Source: Lampris incognitus (Eukaryota; Chordata; Actinopteri; Lampriformes; Lampridae). From it: a stretch of DNA of 64,000 bases. Both the position numbers and the translations under genes were made by a program. Every line of letters begins with the position of its first letter. The stretch's first letter is position 1. The stretch lies in contig NC_079230.1 in NCBI RefSeq assembly GCF_029633865.1, positions 28,956,009-29,020,008 on the forward strand, written 5' to 3'. Positions 50,996-63,611 of the stretch are shown piece after piece. The notes beneath the pieces were generated by a model. It had not been told where the DNA came from. It worked only from the letters and a program-made list of their open reading frames with translations, and did not search any database.

Positions 50996-51159
50996 CAGGG
51001 GAGAGCGCGAACGCAGTCCCCCACTACCAGAAATTATGCAGTCGAGATTCCCACGTTTGGGGAATTCGCACAGGTCAGCACAACCGGAGTGCAATGGTCA
51101 AGCCTCGCCGTGGGTGAACCACCTTCTTGATCATGGTGTCTCCCCTGCCAGGTAAGTAT
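50996..51159 (-). ncRNA. rnu1: U1 snRNA, unit 22
   Basis: Consensus RNA with the unit-18 promoter marker GATTGTGACAC. Confidence 0.95.
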
Positions 51160-51287
51160 GAACCCCAGCCATCGCACAGAGGAGCTGATTGTGACACACA
51201 TCTATCTGTATGACGGTGCCACGGCATCAAGTAAAGCGACTGCTTTGTCCTCACAGAAATCAAGGTTTGTTTCTTTTAACATGTAAA

Positions 51288-51426
51288 CGGGGGAGAGCGC
51301 GAACGCAGTCCCCCACTACCGGAAATGATGCAGTCCAGAGTCTATAACATTTGGGGAATTGACCTTTCGCAAAGTCAGTTACCGTTGCTATGACCGTCAA
51401 GCCTTTCAGAACTATCCAGGAAGTAG
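51288..51426 (-). pseudogene. U1-like paralogue, unit 22
   Basis: Same sequence as unit 1. Confidence 0.7.
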
Positions 51427-52841
51427 CCGGAAAACACCAAAACATGAAGGAAGAAATCAGCGCATTGTGTGGTTAAAAGTAACAGTAGTAATACATTAGC
51501 TATCAATAATAGCTAGTAGCAAGCTTAGCTTGGAGCAGACAGGTATTTTTGTTGATTTTGGATGGATTAAGCTGGCCATGGGGTCTGCTATACTGTGACA
51601 TCTATTGACGACATTGCGCTTCTTGCGTTCTGGGTTTCGGGAAGGGAAAGAAAATGACACCCCCTCCAAACTTTTCACATATCTAGTATCCGATCTGCAG
51701 ATCCCATAGGCACACCGTTTCAGCATTTTGTTGTGCGTTTGAAAGCTTGACGGACCGTTGCTAAGGTCGGATTGGACAAGCACCGTTCTGGGGAGGTACT
51801 TTGCGAAAGCTCAATTGAACTCGATGCGTTCTAGAGGAGTGTAAAGTCTACCTCGACTGTACACAGTTACGGCTCCTGATCGGTCAAAAGTCTACGGTGA
51901 GTGAACGCTCTAGACTAATCGGAAGCCGAAAGAGCCGATTGGAGCGTACCAGTCATAGGTCCCATATGAGACGAGCATCAAAGCTTATCACGAGGAAGAA
52001 GAGTGGTTTTCAAAGTTTACGGCGATGTTTGTTCTTCGATGATTCGTTTGAAGGAAAGGTGTTAGCTATAGCTATTAGCGATTTTCCATAGGAACAACTA
52101 CACGAACTCACAGGCTGGCGCGAATTACAAGTGGAACTACCCCGTAGTCGCCCTGTCGAGAGTCGTGTTTCCATAGCGACGTAGGAACCGCCGGGATCAT
52201 GAGTTGACGTCAACATTTTGCGACAGCTTTCACCGCGACGTAATTATCCCATCCAGGTGGCGGGAAATGTCGAGGTAAATCGTCTCGTTTCTCCTGGAGG
52301 ACTCGAGCCCCCGCTGAACCTCGTCGGTGGCGTAGTCAGCCAACAAAGCCTGCACCTCCTCGTCTGTCCGTTTCTCGGCTGATTTCTCCATTTCGCTTGA
52401 TCGAAATTAAGTTTGCTACCACACAGCTTGGTTGCTGGCTTATACAATTGCGCTTGTTGAACACCGAAGTAGAAGGCTGGTTGCTTCCGACGTTCAACCA
52501 ATCGGCGTCGAGCCCCTCCCAGCAGGTTTTCAGGGCCGCTCAGAAGTACCGACCCCAGAGCAGGGACTAGAGACGCTCCCTTAAAAGTCCCAGTAAGAGT
52601 TCCGGTCAGGGGTAGTTCCTCTAGTGGAAACACCAGCAAAGCTGCCGGCCCCCTAAAAGGTTCGGGTAGCTCCGCTGGTGGAAAATGGCCTTATGAGTTG
52701 TGTTGACAGGTTGCTTCACAAGGGGCGTCACTCCAGATACTGAAAGCAAAGGTTCACCTACTTTTGCCACTCACAGATGTGAAATATTGGATCATTTTGC
52801 TCAATAAATGAATGAGCAAGTATCATATTTTTGTCTCATTT

Positions 52842-52860
52842 GTTTAATTGGGTTTTCTTC
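52842..52860. repeat. Left target-site duplication of the LINE insertion
   Basis: GTTTAATTGGGTTTTCTTC is repeated exactly at 53162-53180. The first G may belong to the duplication or coincide with the last base of the LINE tail. Confidence 0.9.
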
Positions 52861-53161
52861 TTCTAGAGGGACCGCTCAGGTTGGACGGTTTGGAGACAAA
52901 GCAAGAGAGGCAAGATTGAGATGGCTTGGACATGTGTGGAGGAGAGATGCTGAGTATATTGGGAGAAGGATGCTGAATATGGAGCTGCCAGGGAAGAGGA
53001 GAAGAGGAAGGCCAAAGAGGAGGTTTATGGATGTGGTGAGGGAAGACATGCAGGTGGCTGGTGTGACAGAGGAAGACGCAGAAGACAGGAAGAAATGGAA
53101 ACGGATGATCCGCTGTGGCGACCCCTAACGGGAGCAGCCGAAAGTAGTAGTAGTAGTAGTA
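52861..53161 (+). mobile_element. 5'-truncated LINE inserted in unit 23
   Basis: 301 bp absent from all other units, flanked by a perfect 19-bp target-site duplication; 301 + 19 accounts exactly for the 320-bp excess of this unit. It contains the last part of a reverse transcriptase ORF, a short 3' UTR (GGCGACCCCTAACGGGAGCA) and a (TAG)n tail. It is typical of a severely 5'-truncated non-LTR element, probably RTE-like judging from the fish elements I remember; clade uncertain. It landed in the Tc1 fragment. The intact duplication shows that the insertion is young. Confidence 0.88.
52862..53128 (+). pseudogene. C-terminal end of a LINE reverse transcriptase protein
   Basis: About 88 codons ending in TAA at 53126-53128. 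It reads RLRWLGHVWRRDAEYIGRR, then a basic stretch PGKRRRGRPKRRFMDVVRED, and ends KKWKRMIRCGDP. The GHV.RR...GRP..R pattern is the usual C-terminal tail after the reverse transcriptase domain of many non-LTR elements. The polymerase and endonuclease parts are missing. The in-frame ATG at 52808 lies in the host Tc1 fragment and is not a real start. Confidence 0.8.
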
Positions 53162-53162
53162 G
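53143..53162 (+). repeat. (TAG)n microsatellite tail of the LINE
   Basis: About six AGT/TAG units lie between the LINE 3' UTR and the right target-site duplication. A short tandem 3' tail instead of poly(A) is common in several LINE clades. Confidence 0.85.
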
Positions 53163-53180
53163 TTTAATTGGGTTTTCTTC
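53162..53180. repeat. Right target-site duplication of the LINE insertion
   Basis: Exact copy of 52842-52860; normal Tc1 fragment sequence resumes here. Confidence 0.9.
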
Positions 53181-53688
53181 ATCTACTTTTAGGACTCGTC
53201 GCCGGACCGAATCCCCGTGTTACCCCCGCCTTGATTGGTGTCGCTAAAGCCACAATTGGCCGTGTGTGCGGGTGTGAAGCCGGATGTGAGTATGTGTCGA
53301 GGTGGCTGCAGTAGCGCCTCCTCTGATCGGTCGGGGCGCCTGTTCGGGGGAGAGGGAGAACTGGAGGAATAGCGTGATCCTGCCACGCGCTACGTCGCCC
53401 TGGCGAAACGCCTCACTGTCAGGGGAACGAAGCGGCTGGCGACTCCACATGCGTCGGAGGAGGCATGTGGTAGTCTGCAGCCCTCCCCGCAATGGCAGAG
53501 GGGATGGAGCAGAAACCGGGAGGGATCGGAAGAGTGGGGTAATTGGTCCCATATAATTGGGGAGACAAAGAGGAACGAAACCCCGATGATGAATTAAGGG
53601 ACGCAAGATCATTAACACGCCGAATGTCGTAAAGTTTGTGTTTTCCTGCCTTAACGGGAACCATATTGTTTTTCTTTTGACATTTAAT

Positions 53689-53852
53689 CAGGGGAGAGCG
53701 CGAACGCAGTCCCCCACTACCAGAAATTATGCAGTCGAGATTCCCACGTTTGGGGAATTCGCACAGGTCAGCACAACCGGAGTGCAATGGTCAAGCCTCG
53801 CCGTGGGTGAACCACCTTCTTGATCATGGTGTCTCCCCTGCCAGGTAAGTAT
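53689..53852 (-). ncRNA. rnu1: U1 snRNA, unit 23
   Basis: Consensus RNA, unaffected by the LINE, which lies about 500 bp beyond its 3' end. Confidence 0.95.
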
Positions 53853-53980
53853 GAACCCCAGCCATCGCACAGAGGAGCTGATTCTGACACACATCTATCT
53901 GTATGACGGTGCCACGGCATCAAGTAAAGCGACTGCTTTGTCCTCACAGAAATCAAGGTTTGTTTCTTTTAACATGTAAA

Positions 53981-54119
53981 CGGGGGAGAGCGCGAACGCA
54001 GTCCCCCACTACCGGAAATGATGCAGTCCAGAGTCTATAACATTTGGGGAATTGACCTTTCGCAAAGTCAGTTACCGTTGCTATGACCGTCAAGCCTTTC
54101 AGAACTATCCAGGAAGTAG
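53981..54119 (-). pseudogene. U1-like paralogue, unit 23
   Basis: Same sequence as unit 1. Confidence 0.7.
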
Positions 54120-56061
54120 CCGGAAAACACCAAAACATGAAGGAAGAAATCAGCGCATTGTGTGGTTAAAAGTAACAGTAGTAATACATTAGCTATCAAT
54201 AATAGCTAGTAGCAAGCTTAGCTTGGAGCAGACAGGTATTTTTGTTGATTTTGGATGGATTAAGCTGGCCATGGGGTCTGCTATACTGTGACATCTATTG
54301 ACGACATTGCGCTTCTTGCGTTCTGGGTTTCGGGAAGGGAAAGAAAATGACACCCCCTCCAAACTTTTCACATATCTAGTATCCGATCTGCAGATCCCAT
54401 AGGCACACCGTTTCAGCATTTTGTTGTGCGTTTGAAAGCTTGACGGACCGTTGCTAAGGTCGGATTGGACAAGCACCGTTCTGGGGAGGTACTTTGCGAA
54501 AGCTCAATTGAACTCGATGCGTTCTAGAGGAGTGTAAAGTCTACCTCGACTGTACACAGTTACGGCTCCTGATCGGTCAAAAGTCTACGGTGAGTGAACG
54601 CTCTAGACTAATCGGAAGCCGAAAGAGCCGATTGGAGCGTACCAGTCATAGGTCCCATATGAGACGAGCATCAAAGCTTATCACGAGGAAGAAGAGTGGT
54701 TTTCAAAGTTTACGGCGATGTTTGTTCTTCGATGATTCGTTTGAAGGAAAGGTGTTAGCTATAGCTATTAGCGATTTTCCATAGGAACAACTACACGAAC
54801 TCACAGGCTGGCGCGAATTACAAGCGGAACTACCCCGTAGTCGCCCTGTCGAGAGTCGTGTTTCCATAGCGACGTAGGAACCGCCGGGATCATGAGTTGA
54901 CGTCAACATTTTGCGACAGCTTTCACCGCGACGTAATTATCCCATCCAGGTGGCGGGAAATGTCGAGGTAAATCGTCTCGTTTCTCCTGGAGGACTCGAG
55001 CCCCCGCTGAACCTCGTCGGTGGCGTAGTCAGCCAACAAAGCCTGCACCTCCTCGTCTGTCCGTTTCTCGGCTGATTTCTCCATTTCGCTTGATCGAAAT
55101 TAAGTTTGCTACCACACAGCTTGGTTGCTGGCTTATACAATTGCGCTTGTTGAACACCGAAGTAGAAGGCTGGTTGCTTCCGACGTTCAACCAATCGGCG
55201 TCGAGCCCCTCCCAGCAGGTTTTCAGGGCCGCTCAGAAGTACCGACCCCAGAGCAGGGACTAGAGACGCTCCCTTAAAAGTCCCAGTAAGAGTTCCGGTC
55301 AGGGGTAGTTCCTCTAGTGGAAACACCAGCAAAGCTGCCGGCCCCCTAAAAGGTTCGGGTAGTTCCGCTGGTGGAAAATGGCCTTATGAGTTGTGTTGAC
55401 AGGTTGCTTCACAAGGGGCGTCACTCCAGATACTGAAAGCAAAGGTTCACCTACTTTTGCCACTCACAGATGTGAAATATTGGATCATTTTGCTCAATAA
55501 ATGAATGAGCAAGTATCATATTTTTGTCTCATTTGTTTAATTGGGTTTTCTTCATCTACTTTTAGGACTCGTCGCCGGACCGAATCCCCGTGTTACCCCC
55601 GCCTTGATTGGTGTCGCTAAAGCCACAATTGGCCGTGTGTGCGGGTGTGAAGCCGGATGTGAGTATGTGTCGAGGTGGCTGCAGTAGCGCCTCCTCTGAT
55701 CGGTCGGGGCGCCTGTTCGGGGGAGAGGGAGAACTGGAGGAATAGCGTGATCCTGCCACGCGCTACGTCGCCCTGGCGAAACGCCTCACTGTCAGGGGAA
55801 CGAAGCGGCTGGCGACTCCACATGCGTCGGAGGAGGCATGTGGTAGTCTGCAGCCCTCCCCGCAATGGCAGAGGGGATGGAGCAGAAACCGGGAGGGATC
55901 GGAAGAGTGGGGTAATTGGTCCCATATAATTGGGGAGACAAAGAGGAACGAAACCCCGATGATGAATTAAGGGACGCAAGATTATTAACACGCCGAATGT
56001 CGTAAAGTTTGTGTTTTCCTGCCTTAACGGGAACCATATTGTTTTTCTTTTGACATTTAAT

Positions 56062-56225
56062 CAGGGGAGAGCGCGAACGCAGTCCCCCACTACCAGAAAT
56101 TATGCAGTCGAGATTCCCACGTTTGGGGAATTCGCACAGGTCAGCACAACCGGAGTGCAATGGTCAAGCCTCGCCGTGGGTGAACCACCTTCTTGATCAT
56201 GGTGTCTCCCCTGCCAGGTAAGTAT
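56062..56225 (-). ncRNA. rnu1: U1 snRNA, unit 24
   Basis: Array consensus. Confidence 0.95.
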
Positions 56226-56353
56226 GAACCCCAGCCATCGCACAGAGGAGCTGATTCTGACACACATCTATCTGTATGACGGTGCCACGGCATCAAGTAA
56301 AGCGACTGCTTTGTCCTCACAGAAATCAAGGTTTGTTTCTTTTAACATGTAAA

Positions 56354-56492
56354 CGGGGGAGAGCGCGAACGCAGTCCCCCACTACCGGAAATGATGCAGT
56401 CCAGAGTCTATAACATTTGGGGAATTGACCTTTCGCAAAGTCAGTTACCGTTGCTATGACCGTCAAGCCTTTCAGAACTATCCAGGAAGTAG
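56354..56492 (-). pseudogene. U1-like paralogue, unit 24
   Basis: Same sequence as unit 1; upstream markers shared with unit 19. Confidence 0.7.
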
Positions 56493-58434
56493 CCGGAAAA
56501 CACCAAAACATGAAGGAAGAAATCAGCGCATTGTGTGGTTAAAAGTAACAGTAGTAATACATTAGCTATCAATAATAGCTAGTAGCAAGCTTAGCTTGGA
56601 GCAGACAGGTATTTTTGTTGATTTTGGATGGATTAAGCTGGCCATGGGGTCTGCTATACTGTGACATCTATTGACGACATTGCGCTTCTTGCGTTCTGGG
56701 TTTCGGGAAGGGAAAGAAAATGACACCCCCTCCAAACTTTTCACATATCTAGTATCCGATCTGCAGATCCCATAGGCACACCGTTTCAGCATTTTGTTTT
56801 GTGTTTGAAAGCTTGACGGACCGTTGCTAAGGTCGGATTGGACATGCACCGTTCTGGGGAGGTACTTTGCGAAAGCTCAATTGAACTCGAGGCGTTCTAG
56901 AGGAGTGTAAAGTCTACCTCGACTGTACACAGTTACGGCTCCTGATCGGTCTAAAGTCTACGGTGAGTGAACGCTCTAGACTAATCGGAAGCCGAAAGAG
57001 CCGATTGTAGCGTACCAGTCATAGGTCCCAGATGAGACGAGCATCAAAGCTTATCAAGAGGAAGAAGAGTGGTTTTCAAAGTTTACGGCGATGTTTGTTC
57101 TTCGATGATTCGTTTGAAGGAAAAGTGTTAGCTATAGCTATTAGCGATTTTCCATAGGAACAACTACACGAACTCACAGGCTGGCGCGAATTACAAGTGG
57201 AACTACGCCGTAGTCGCCCTGTCGAGAGTCGTGTTTCCATAGCGACGTAGGAACCGCCGGGATCATGAGTTGACGTCAGCATTTTGCGACAGCTTTCACC
57301 GCGACGTAATTATCCCATCCAGGTGACGGGAAATGTCGAGGCAAATCGTCTCGTTTCTCCTGGAGGACTCGAGCCCCCGCTGAACCTCGTCGGTGGCGTA
57401 GTCAGCCAACAAAGCCTGCACCTCCTCGTCTGTCCGTTTCTCGGCTGATTTCTCCATTTCGCTTGATCGAAATTAAGTTTGCTACCACACAGCTTGGTTG
57501 CTGGCTTATACAATTGCGCTTGTTGAACACCTTAGTAGAAGGCTGGTTGCTTCCGACGTTCAACCAATCGGCGTCGAGCCCCTCCCAGCAGGTTTTCAGG
57601 GCCGCTCAGAAGTACCGACCCCAGAGCAGGGACTAGAGACGCTCCCTTAAAAGTCCCAGTAAGAGTTCCGGTCAGGGGTAGTTCCTCTAGTGGAAACACC
57701 AGCAAAGCTGCCGGCCCCCTAAAAGGTTCGGGTAGTTCCGCTGGTGGAAAATGGCCTTATGAGTTGTGTTGACAGGTTGCTTCACAAGGGGCGTCACTCC
57801 AGATACTGAAAGCAAAGGTTCACCTACTTTTGCCACTCACAGATGTGAAATATTGGATCATTTTGCTCAATAAATGAATGAGCAAGTATCATATTTTTGT
57901 CTCATTTGTTTAATTGGGTTTTCTTCATCTACTTTTAGGACTCGTCGCCGGACCGAATCCCCGTGTTACCCCCGCCTTGATTGGTGTCGCTAAAGCCACA
58001 ATTGGCCGTGTGTGCGGGTGTGAAGCCGGATGTGAGTATGTGTCGAGGTGGCTGCAGTAGCGCCTCCTCTGATCGGTCGGGGCGCCTGTTCGGGGGAGAG
58101 GGAGAACTGGAGGAATAGCGTGATCCTGCCACGCGCTACGTCGCCCTGGCGAAACGCCTCACTGTCAGGGGAACGAAGCGGCTGGCGACTCCACATGCGT
58201 CGGAGGAGGCATGTGGTAGTCTGCAGCCCTCCCCGCAATGGCAGAGGGGATGGAGCAGAAACCGGGAGGGATCGGAAGAGTGGGGTAATTGGTCCCATAT
58301 AATTGGGGAGACAAAGAGGAACGAAACCCCGATGATGAATTAAGGGACGCAAGATCATTAACACGCCGAATGTCGTAAAGTTTGTGTTTTCCTGCCTTAA
58401 CGGGAACCATATTGTTTTTCTTTTGACATTTAAT

Positions 58435-58598
58435 CAGGGGAGAGCGCGAACGCAGTCCCCCACTACCAGAAATTATGCAGTCGAGATTCCCACGTTTGGG
58501 GAATTCGCACAGGTCAGCACAACCGGAGTGCAATGGTCAAGCCTCGCCGTGGGTGAACCACCTTCTTGATCATGGTGTCTCCCCTGCCAGGTAAGTAT
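58435..58598 (-). ncRNA. rnu1: U1 snRNA, unit 25
   Basis: Array consensus. Confidence 0.95.
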
Positions 58599-58726
58599 GA
58601 ACCCCAGCCATCGCACAGAGGAGCTGATTCTGACACACATCTATCTGTATGACGGTGCCACGGCATCAAGTAAAGCGACTGCTTTGTCCTCACAGAAATC
58701 AAGGTTTGTTTCTTTTAACATGTAAA

Positions 58727-58865
58727 CGGGGGAGAGCGCGAACGCAGTCCCCCACTACCGGAAATGATGCAGTCCAGAGTCTATAACATTTGGGGAATTG
58801 ACCTTTCGCAAAGTCAGTTACCGTTGCTATGACCGTCAAGCCTTTCAGAACTATCCAGGAAGTAG
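58727..58865 (-). pseudogene. U1-like paralogue, unit 25
   Basis: Same sequence as unit 1. Confidence 0.7.
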
Positions 58866-60807
58866 CCGGAAAACACCAAAACATGAAGGAAGAAATCAGC
58901 GCATTGTGTGGTTAAAAGTAACAGTAGTAATACATTAGCTATCAATAATAGCTAGTAGCAAGCTTAGCTTGGAGCAGACAGGTATTTTTGTTGATTTTGG
59001 ATGGATTAAGCTGGCCATGGGGTCTGCTATACTGTGACATCTATTGACGACATTGCGCTTCTTGCGTTCTGGGTTTCGGGAAGGGAAAGAAAATGACACC
59101 CCCTCCAAACTTTTCACATATCTAGTATCCGATCTGCAGATCCCATAGGCACACCGTTTCAGCATTTTGTTGTGCGTTTGAAAGCTTGACGGACCGTTGC
59201 TAAGGTCGGATTGGACAAGCACCGTTCTGGGGAGGTACTTTGCGAAAGCTCAATTGAACTCGAGGCGTTCTAGAGGAGTGTAAAGTCTACCTCGACTGTA
59301 CACAGTTACGGCTCCTGATCGGTCAAAAGTCTACGGTGAGTGAACGCTCTAGACTAATCGGAAGCCGAAAGAGCCGATTGGAGCGTACCAGTCATAGGTC
59401 CCATATGAGACGAGCATCAAAGCTTATCACGAGGAAGAAGAGTGGTTTTCAAAGTTTACGGCGATGTTTGTTCTTCGATGATTCGTTTGAAGGAAAGGTG
59501 TTAGCTATAGCTATTAGCGATTTTCCATAGGAACAACTACACGAACTCACAGGCTGGCGCGAATTACAAGTGGAACTACCCCGTAGTCGCCCTGTCGAGA
59601 GTCGTGTTTCCATAGCGACGTAGGAACCGCCGGGATCATGAGTTGACGTCAACATTTTGCGACAGCTTTCACCGCGACGTAATTATCCCATCCAGGTGGC
59701 GGGAAATGTCGAGGTAAATCGTCTCGTTTCTCCTGGAGGACTCGAGCCCCCGCTGAACCTCGTCGGTGGCGTAGTCAGCCAACAAAGCCTGCACCTCCTC
59801 GTCTGTCCGTTTCTCGGCTGATTTCTCCATTTCGCTTGATCGAAATTAAGTTTGCTACCACACAGCTTGGTTGCTGGCTTATACAATTGCGCTTGTTGAA
59901 CACCGAAGTAGAAGGCTGGTTGCTTCCGACGTTCAACCAATCGGCGTCGAGCCCCTCCCAGCAGGTTTTCAGGGCCGCTCAGAAGTACCGACCCCAGAGC
60001 AGGGACTAGAGACGCTCCCTTAAAAGTCCCAGTAAGAGTTCCGGTCAGGGGTAGTTCCTCTAGTGGAAACACCAGCAAAGCTGCCGGCCCCCTAAAAGGT
60101 TCGGGTAGTTCCGCTGGTGGAAAATGGCCTTATGAGTTGTGTTGACAGGTTGCTTCACAAGGGGCGTCACTCCAGATACTGAAAGCAAAGGTTCACCTAC
60201 TTTTGCCACTCACAGATGTGAAATATTGGATCATTTTGCTCAATAAATGAATGAGCAAGTATCATATTTTTGTCTCATTTGTTTAATTGGGTTTTCTTCA
60301 TCTACTTTTAGGACTCGTCGCCGGACCGAATCCCCGTGTTACCCCCGCCTTGATTGGTGTCGCTAAAGCCACAATTGGCCGTGTGTGCGGGTGTGAAGCC
60401 GGATGTGAGTATGTGTCGAGGTGGCTGCAGTAGCGCCTCCTCTGATCGGTCGGGGCGCCTGTTCGGGGGAGAGGGAGAACTGGAGGAATAGCGTGATCCT
60501 GCCACGCGCTACGTCGCCCTGGCGAAACGCCTCACTGTCAGGGGAACGAAGCGGCTGGCGACTCCACATGCGTCGGAGGAGGCATGTGGTAGTCTGCAGC
60601 CCTCCCCGCAATGGCAGAGGGGATGGAGCAGAAACCGGGAGGGATCGGAAGAGTGGGGTAATTGGTCCCATATAATTGGGGAGACAAAGAGGAACGAAAC
60701 CCCGATGATGAATTAAGGGACGCAAGATTATTAACACGCCGAATGTCGAAAAGTTTGTGTTTTCCTGCCTTAACGGGAACCATATTGTTTTTCTTTTGAC
60801 ATTTAAT

Positions 60808-60971
60808 CAGGGGAGAGCGCGAACGCAGTCCCCCACTACCAGAAATTATGCAGTCGAGATTCCCACGTTTGGGGAATTCGCACAGGTCAGCACAACCGGA
60901 GTGCAATGGTCAAGCCTCGCCGTGGGTGAACCACCTTCTTGATCATGGTGTCTCCCCTGCCAGGTAAGTAT
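60808..60971 (-). ncRNA. rnu1: U1 snRNA, unit 26
   Basis: Consensus RNA; downstream GTCGAAAAG marker as in units 19 and 27. Confidence 0.95.
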
Positions 60972-61099
60972 GAACCCCAGCCATCGCACAGAGGAGCTGA
61001 TTCTGACACACATCTATCTGTATGACGGTGCCACGGCATCAAGTAAAGCGACTGCTTTGTCCTCACAGAAATCAAGGTTTGTTTCTTTTAACATGTAAA

Positions 61100-61238
61100 C
61101 GGGGGAGAGCGCGAACGCAGTCCCCCACTACCGGAAATGATGCAGTCCAGAGTCTATAACATTTGGGGAATTGACCTTTCGCAAAGTCAGTTACCGTTGC
61201 TATGACCGTCAAGCCTTTCAGAACTATCCAGGAAGTAG
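61100..61238 (-). pseudogene. U1-like paralogue, unit 26
   Basis: Same sequence as unit 1. Confidence 0.7.
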
Positions 61239-63180
61239 CCGGAAAACACCAAAACATGAAGGAAGAAATCAGCGCATTGTGTGGTTAAAAGTAACAGTAG
61301 TAATACATTAGCTATCAATAATAGCTAGTAGCAAGCTTAGCTTGGAGCAGACAGGTATTTTTGTTGATTTTGGATGGATTAAGCTGGCCATGGGGTCTGC
61401 TATACTGTGACATCTATTGACGACATTGCGCTTCTTGCGTTCTGGGTTTCGGGAAGGGAAAGAAAATGACACCCCCTCCAAACTTTTCACATATCTAGTA
61501 TCCGATCTGCAGATCCCATAGGCACACCGTTTCAGCATTTTGTTGTGTGTTTGAAAGCTTGACGGACCGTTGCTAAGGTCGGATTGGACAAGCACCGTTC
61601 TGGGGAGGTACTTTGCGAAAGCTCAATTGAACTCGAGGCGTTCTAGAGGAGTGTAAAGTCTACCTCGACTGTACACAGTTACGGCTCCTGATCGGTCTAA
61701 AGTCTACGGGGAGTGAACGCTCTAGACTAATCGGAAGCCGAAAGAGCCGATTGTAACGTACCAGTCATAGGTCCCAGATGAGACGAGCATCAAAGCTTAT
61801 CAAGAGGAAGAAGAGTGGTTTTCAAAGTTTACGGCGATGTTTGTTCTTCGATGATTCGTTTGAAGGAAAAGTGTTAGCTATAGCTATTAGCGATTTTCCA
61901 TAGGAACAACTACACGAACTCACAGGCTGGCGCGAATTACAAGTGGAACTACCCCGTAGTCGCCCTGTCGAGAGTCGTGTTTCCATAGCGACGTAGGAAC
62001 CGCCGGGATCATGAGTTGACGTCAGCATTTTGCGACAGCTTTCACCGCGACGTAATTATCCCATCCAGGTGGCGGCAAATGTCGAGGTAAATCGTCTCGT
62101 TTCTCCTGGAGGACTCGAGCCCCCGCTGAACCTCGTCGGTGGCGTAGTCAGCCAACAAAGCCTGCACCTCCTCGTCTGTCCGTTTCTCGGCTGATTTCTC
62201 CATTTCGCTTGATCGAAATTAAGTTTGCTACCACACAGCTTGGTTGCTGGCTTATACAATTGCGCTTGTTGAACACCGAAGTAGAAGGCTGGTTGCTTCC
62301 GACGTTCAACCAATCGGCGTCGAGCCCCTCCCAGCAGGTTTTCAGGGCCGCTCAGAAGTACCGACCCCAGAGCAGGGACTAGAGACGCTCCCTTAAAAGT
62401 CCCAGTAAGAGTTCCGGTCAGGGGTAGTTCCTCTAGTGGAAACACCAGCAAAGCTGCCGGCCCCCTAAAAGGTTCGGGTAGTTCCGCTGGTGGAAAATGG
62501 CCTTATGAGTTGTGTTGACAGGTTGCTTCACAAGGGGCGTCACTCCAGATACTGAAAGCAAAGGTTCACCTACTTTTGCCACTCACAGATGTGAAATATT
62601 GGATCATTTTGCTCAATAAATGAATGAGCAAGTATCATATTTTTGTCTCATTTGTTTAATTGGGTTTTCTTCATCTACTTTTAGGACTCGTCGCCGGACC
62701 GAATCCCCGTGTTACCCCCGCCTTGATTGGTGTCGCTAAAGCCACAATTGGCCGTGTGTGCGGGTGTGAAGCCGGATGTGAGTATGTGTCGAGGTGGCTG
62801 CAGTAGCGCCTCCTCTGATCGGTCGGGGCGCCTGTTCGGGGGAGAGGGAGAACTGGAGGAATAGCGTGATCCTGCCACGCGCTACGTCGCCCTGGCGAAA
62901 CGCCTCACTGTCAGGGGAACGAAGCGGCTGGCGACTCCACATGCGTCGGAGGAGGCATGTGGTAGTCTGCAGCCCTCCCCGCAATGGCAGAGGGGATGGA
63001 GCAGAAACCGGGAGGGATCGGAAGAGTGGGGTAATTGGTCCCATATAATTGGGGAGACAAAGAGGAACGAAACCCCGATGATGAATTAAGGGACGCAAGA
63101 TTATTAACACGCCGAATGTCGAAAAGTTTGTGTTTTCCTGCCTTAACGGGAACCATATTGTTTTTCTTTTGACATTTAAT

Positions 63181-63344
63181 CAGGGGAGAGCGCGAACGCA
63201 GTCCCCCACTACCAGAAATTATGCAGTCGAGATTCCCACGTTTGGGGAATTCGCACAGGTCAGCACAACCGGAGTGCAATGGTCAAGCCTCGCCGTGGGT
63301 GAACCACCTTCTTGATCATGGTGTCTCCCCTGCCAGGTAAGTAT
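63181..63344 (-). ncRNA. rnu1: U1 snRNA, unit 27
   Basis: Consensus RNA in the last unit, which the window end cuts off 656 bp beyond the U1 start. Confidence 0.95.
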
Positions 63345-63472
63345 GAACCCCAGCCATCGCACAGAGGAGCTGATTCTGACACACATCTATCTGTATGACG
63401 GTGCCACGGCATCAAGTAAAGCGACTGCTTTGTCCTCACAGAAATCAAGGTTTGTTTCTTTTAACATGTAAA

Positions 63473-63611
63473 CGGGGGAGAGCGCGAACGCAGTCCCCCA
63501 CTACCGGAAATGATGCAGTCCAGAGTCTATAACATTTGGGGAATTGACCTTTCGCAAAGTCAGTTACCGTTGCTATGACCGTCAAGCCTTTCAGAACTAT
63601 CCAGGAAGTAG
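63473..63611 (-). pseudogene. U1-like paralogue, unit 27
   Basis: Same sequence as unit 1, with its PSE-like element still inside the window. Confidence 0.7.

Noticed and set aside
52808-53128. 106-codon gene in unit 23
   Set aside because: Its ATG lies in Tc1 DNA and the rest is a truncated LINE C-terminus created by the insertion.
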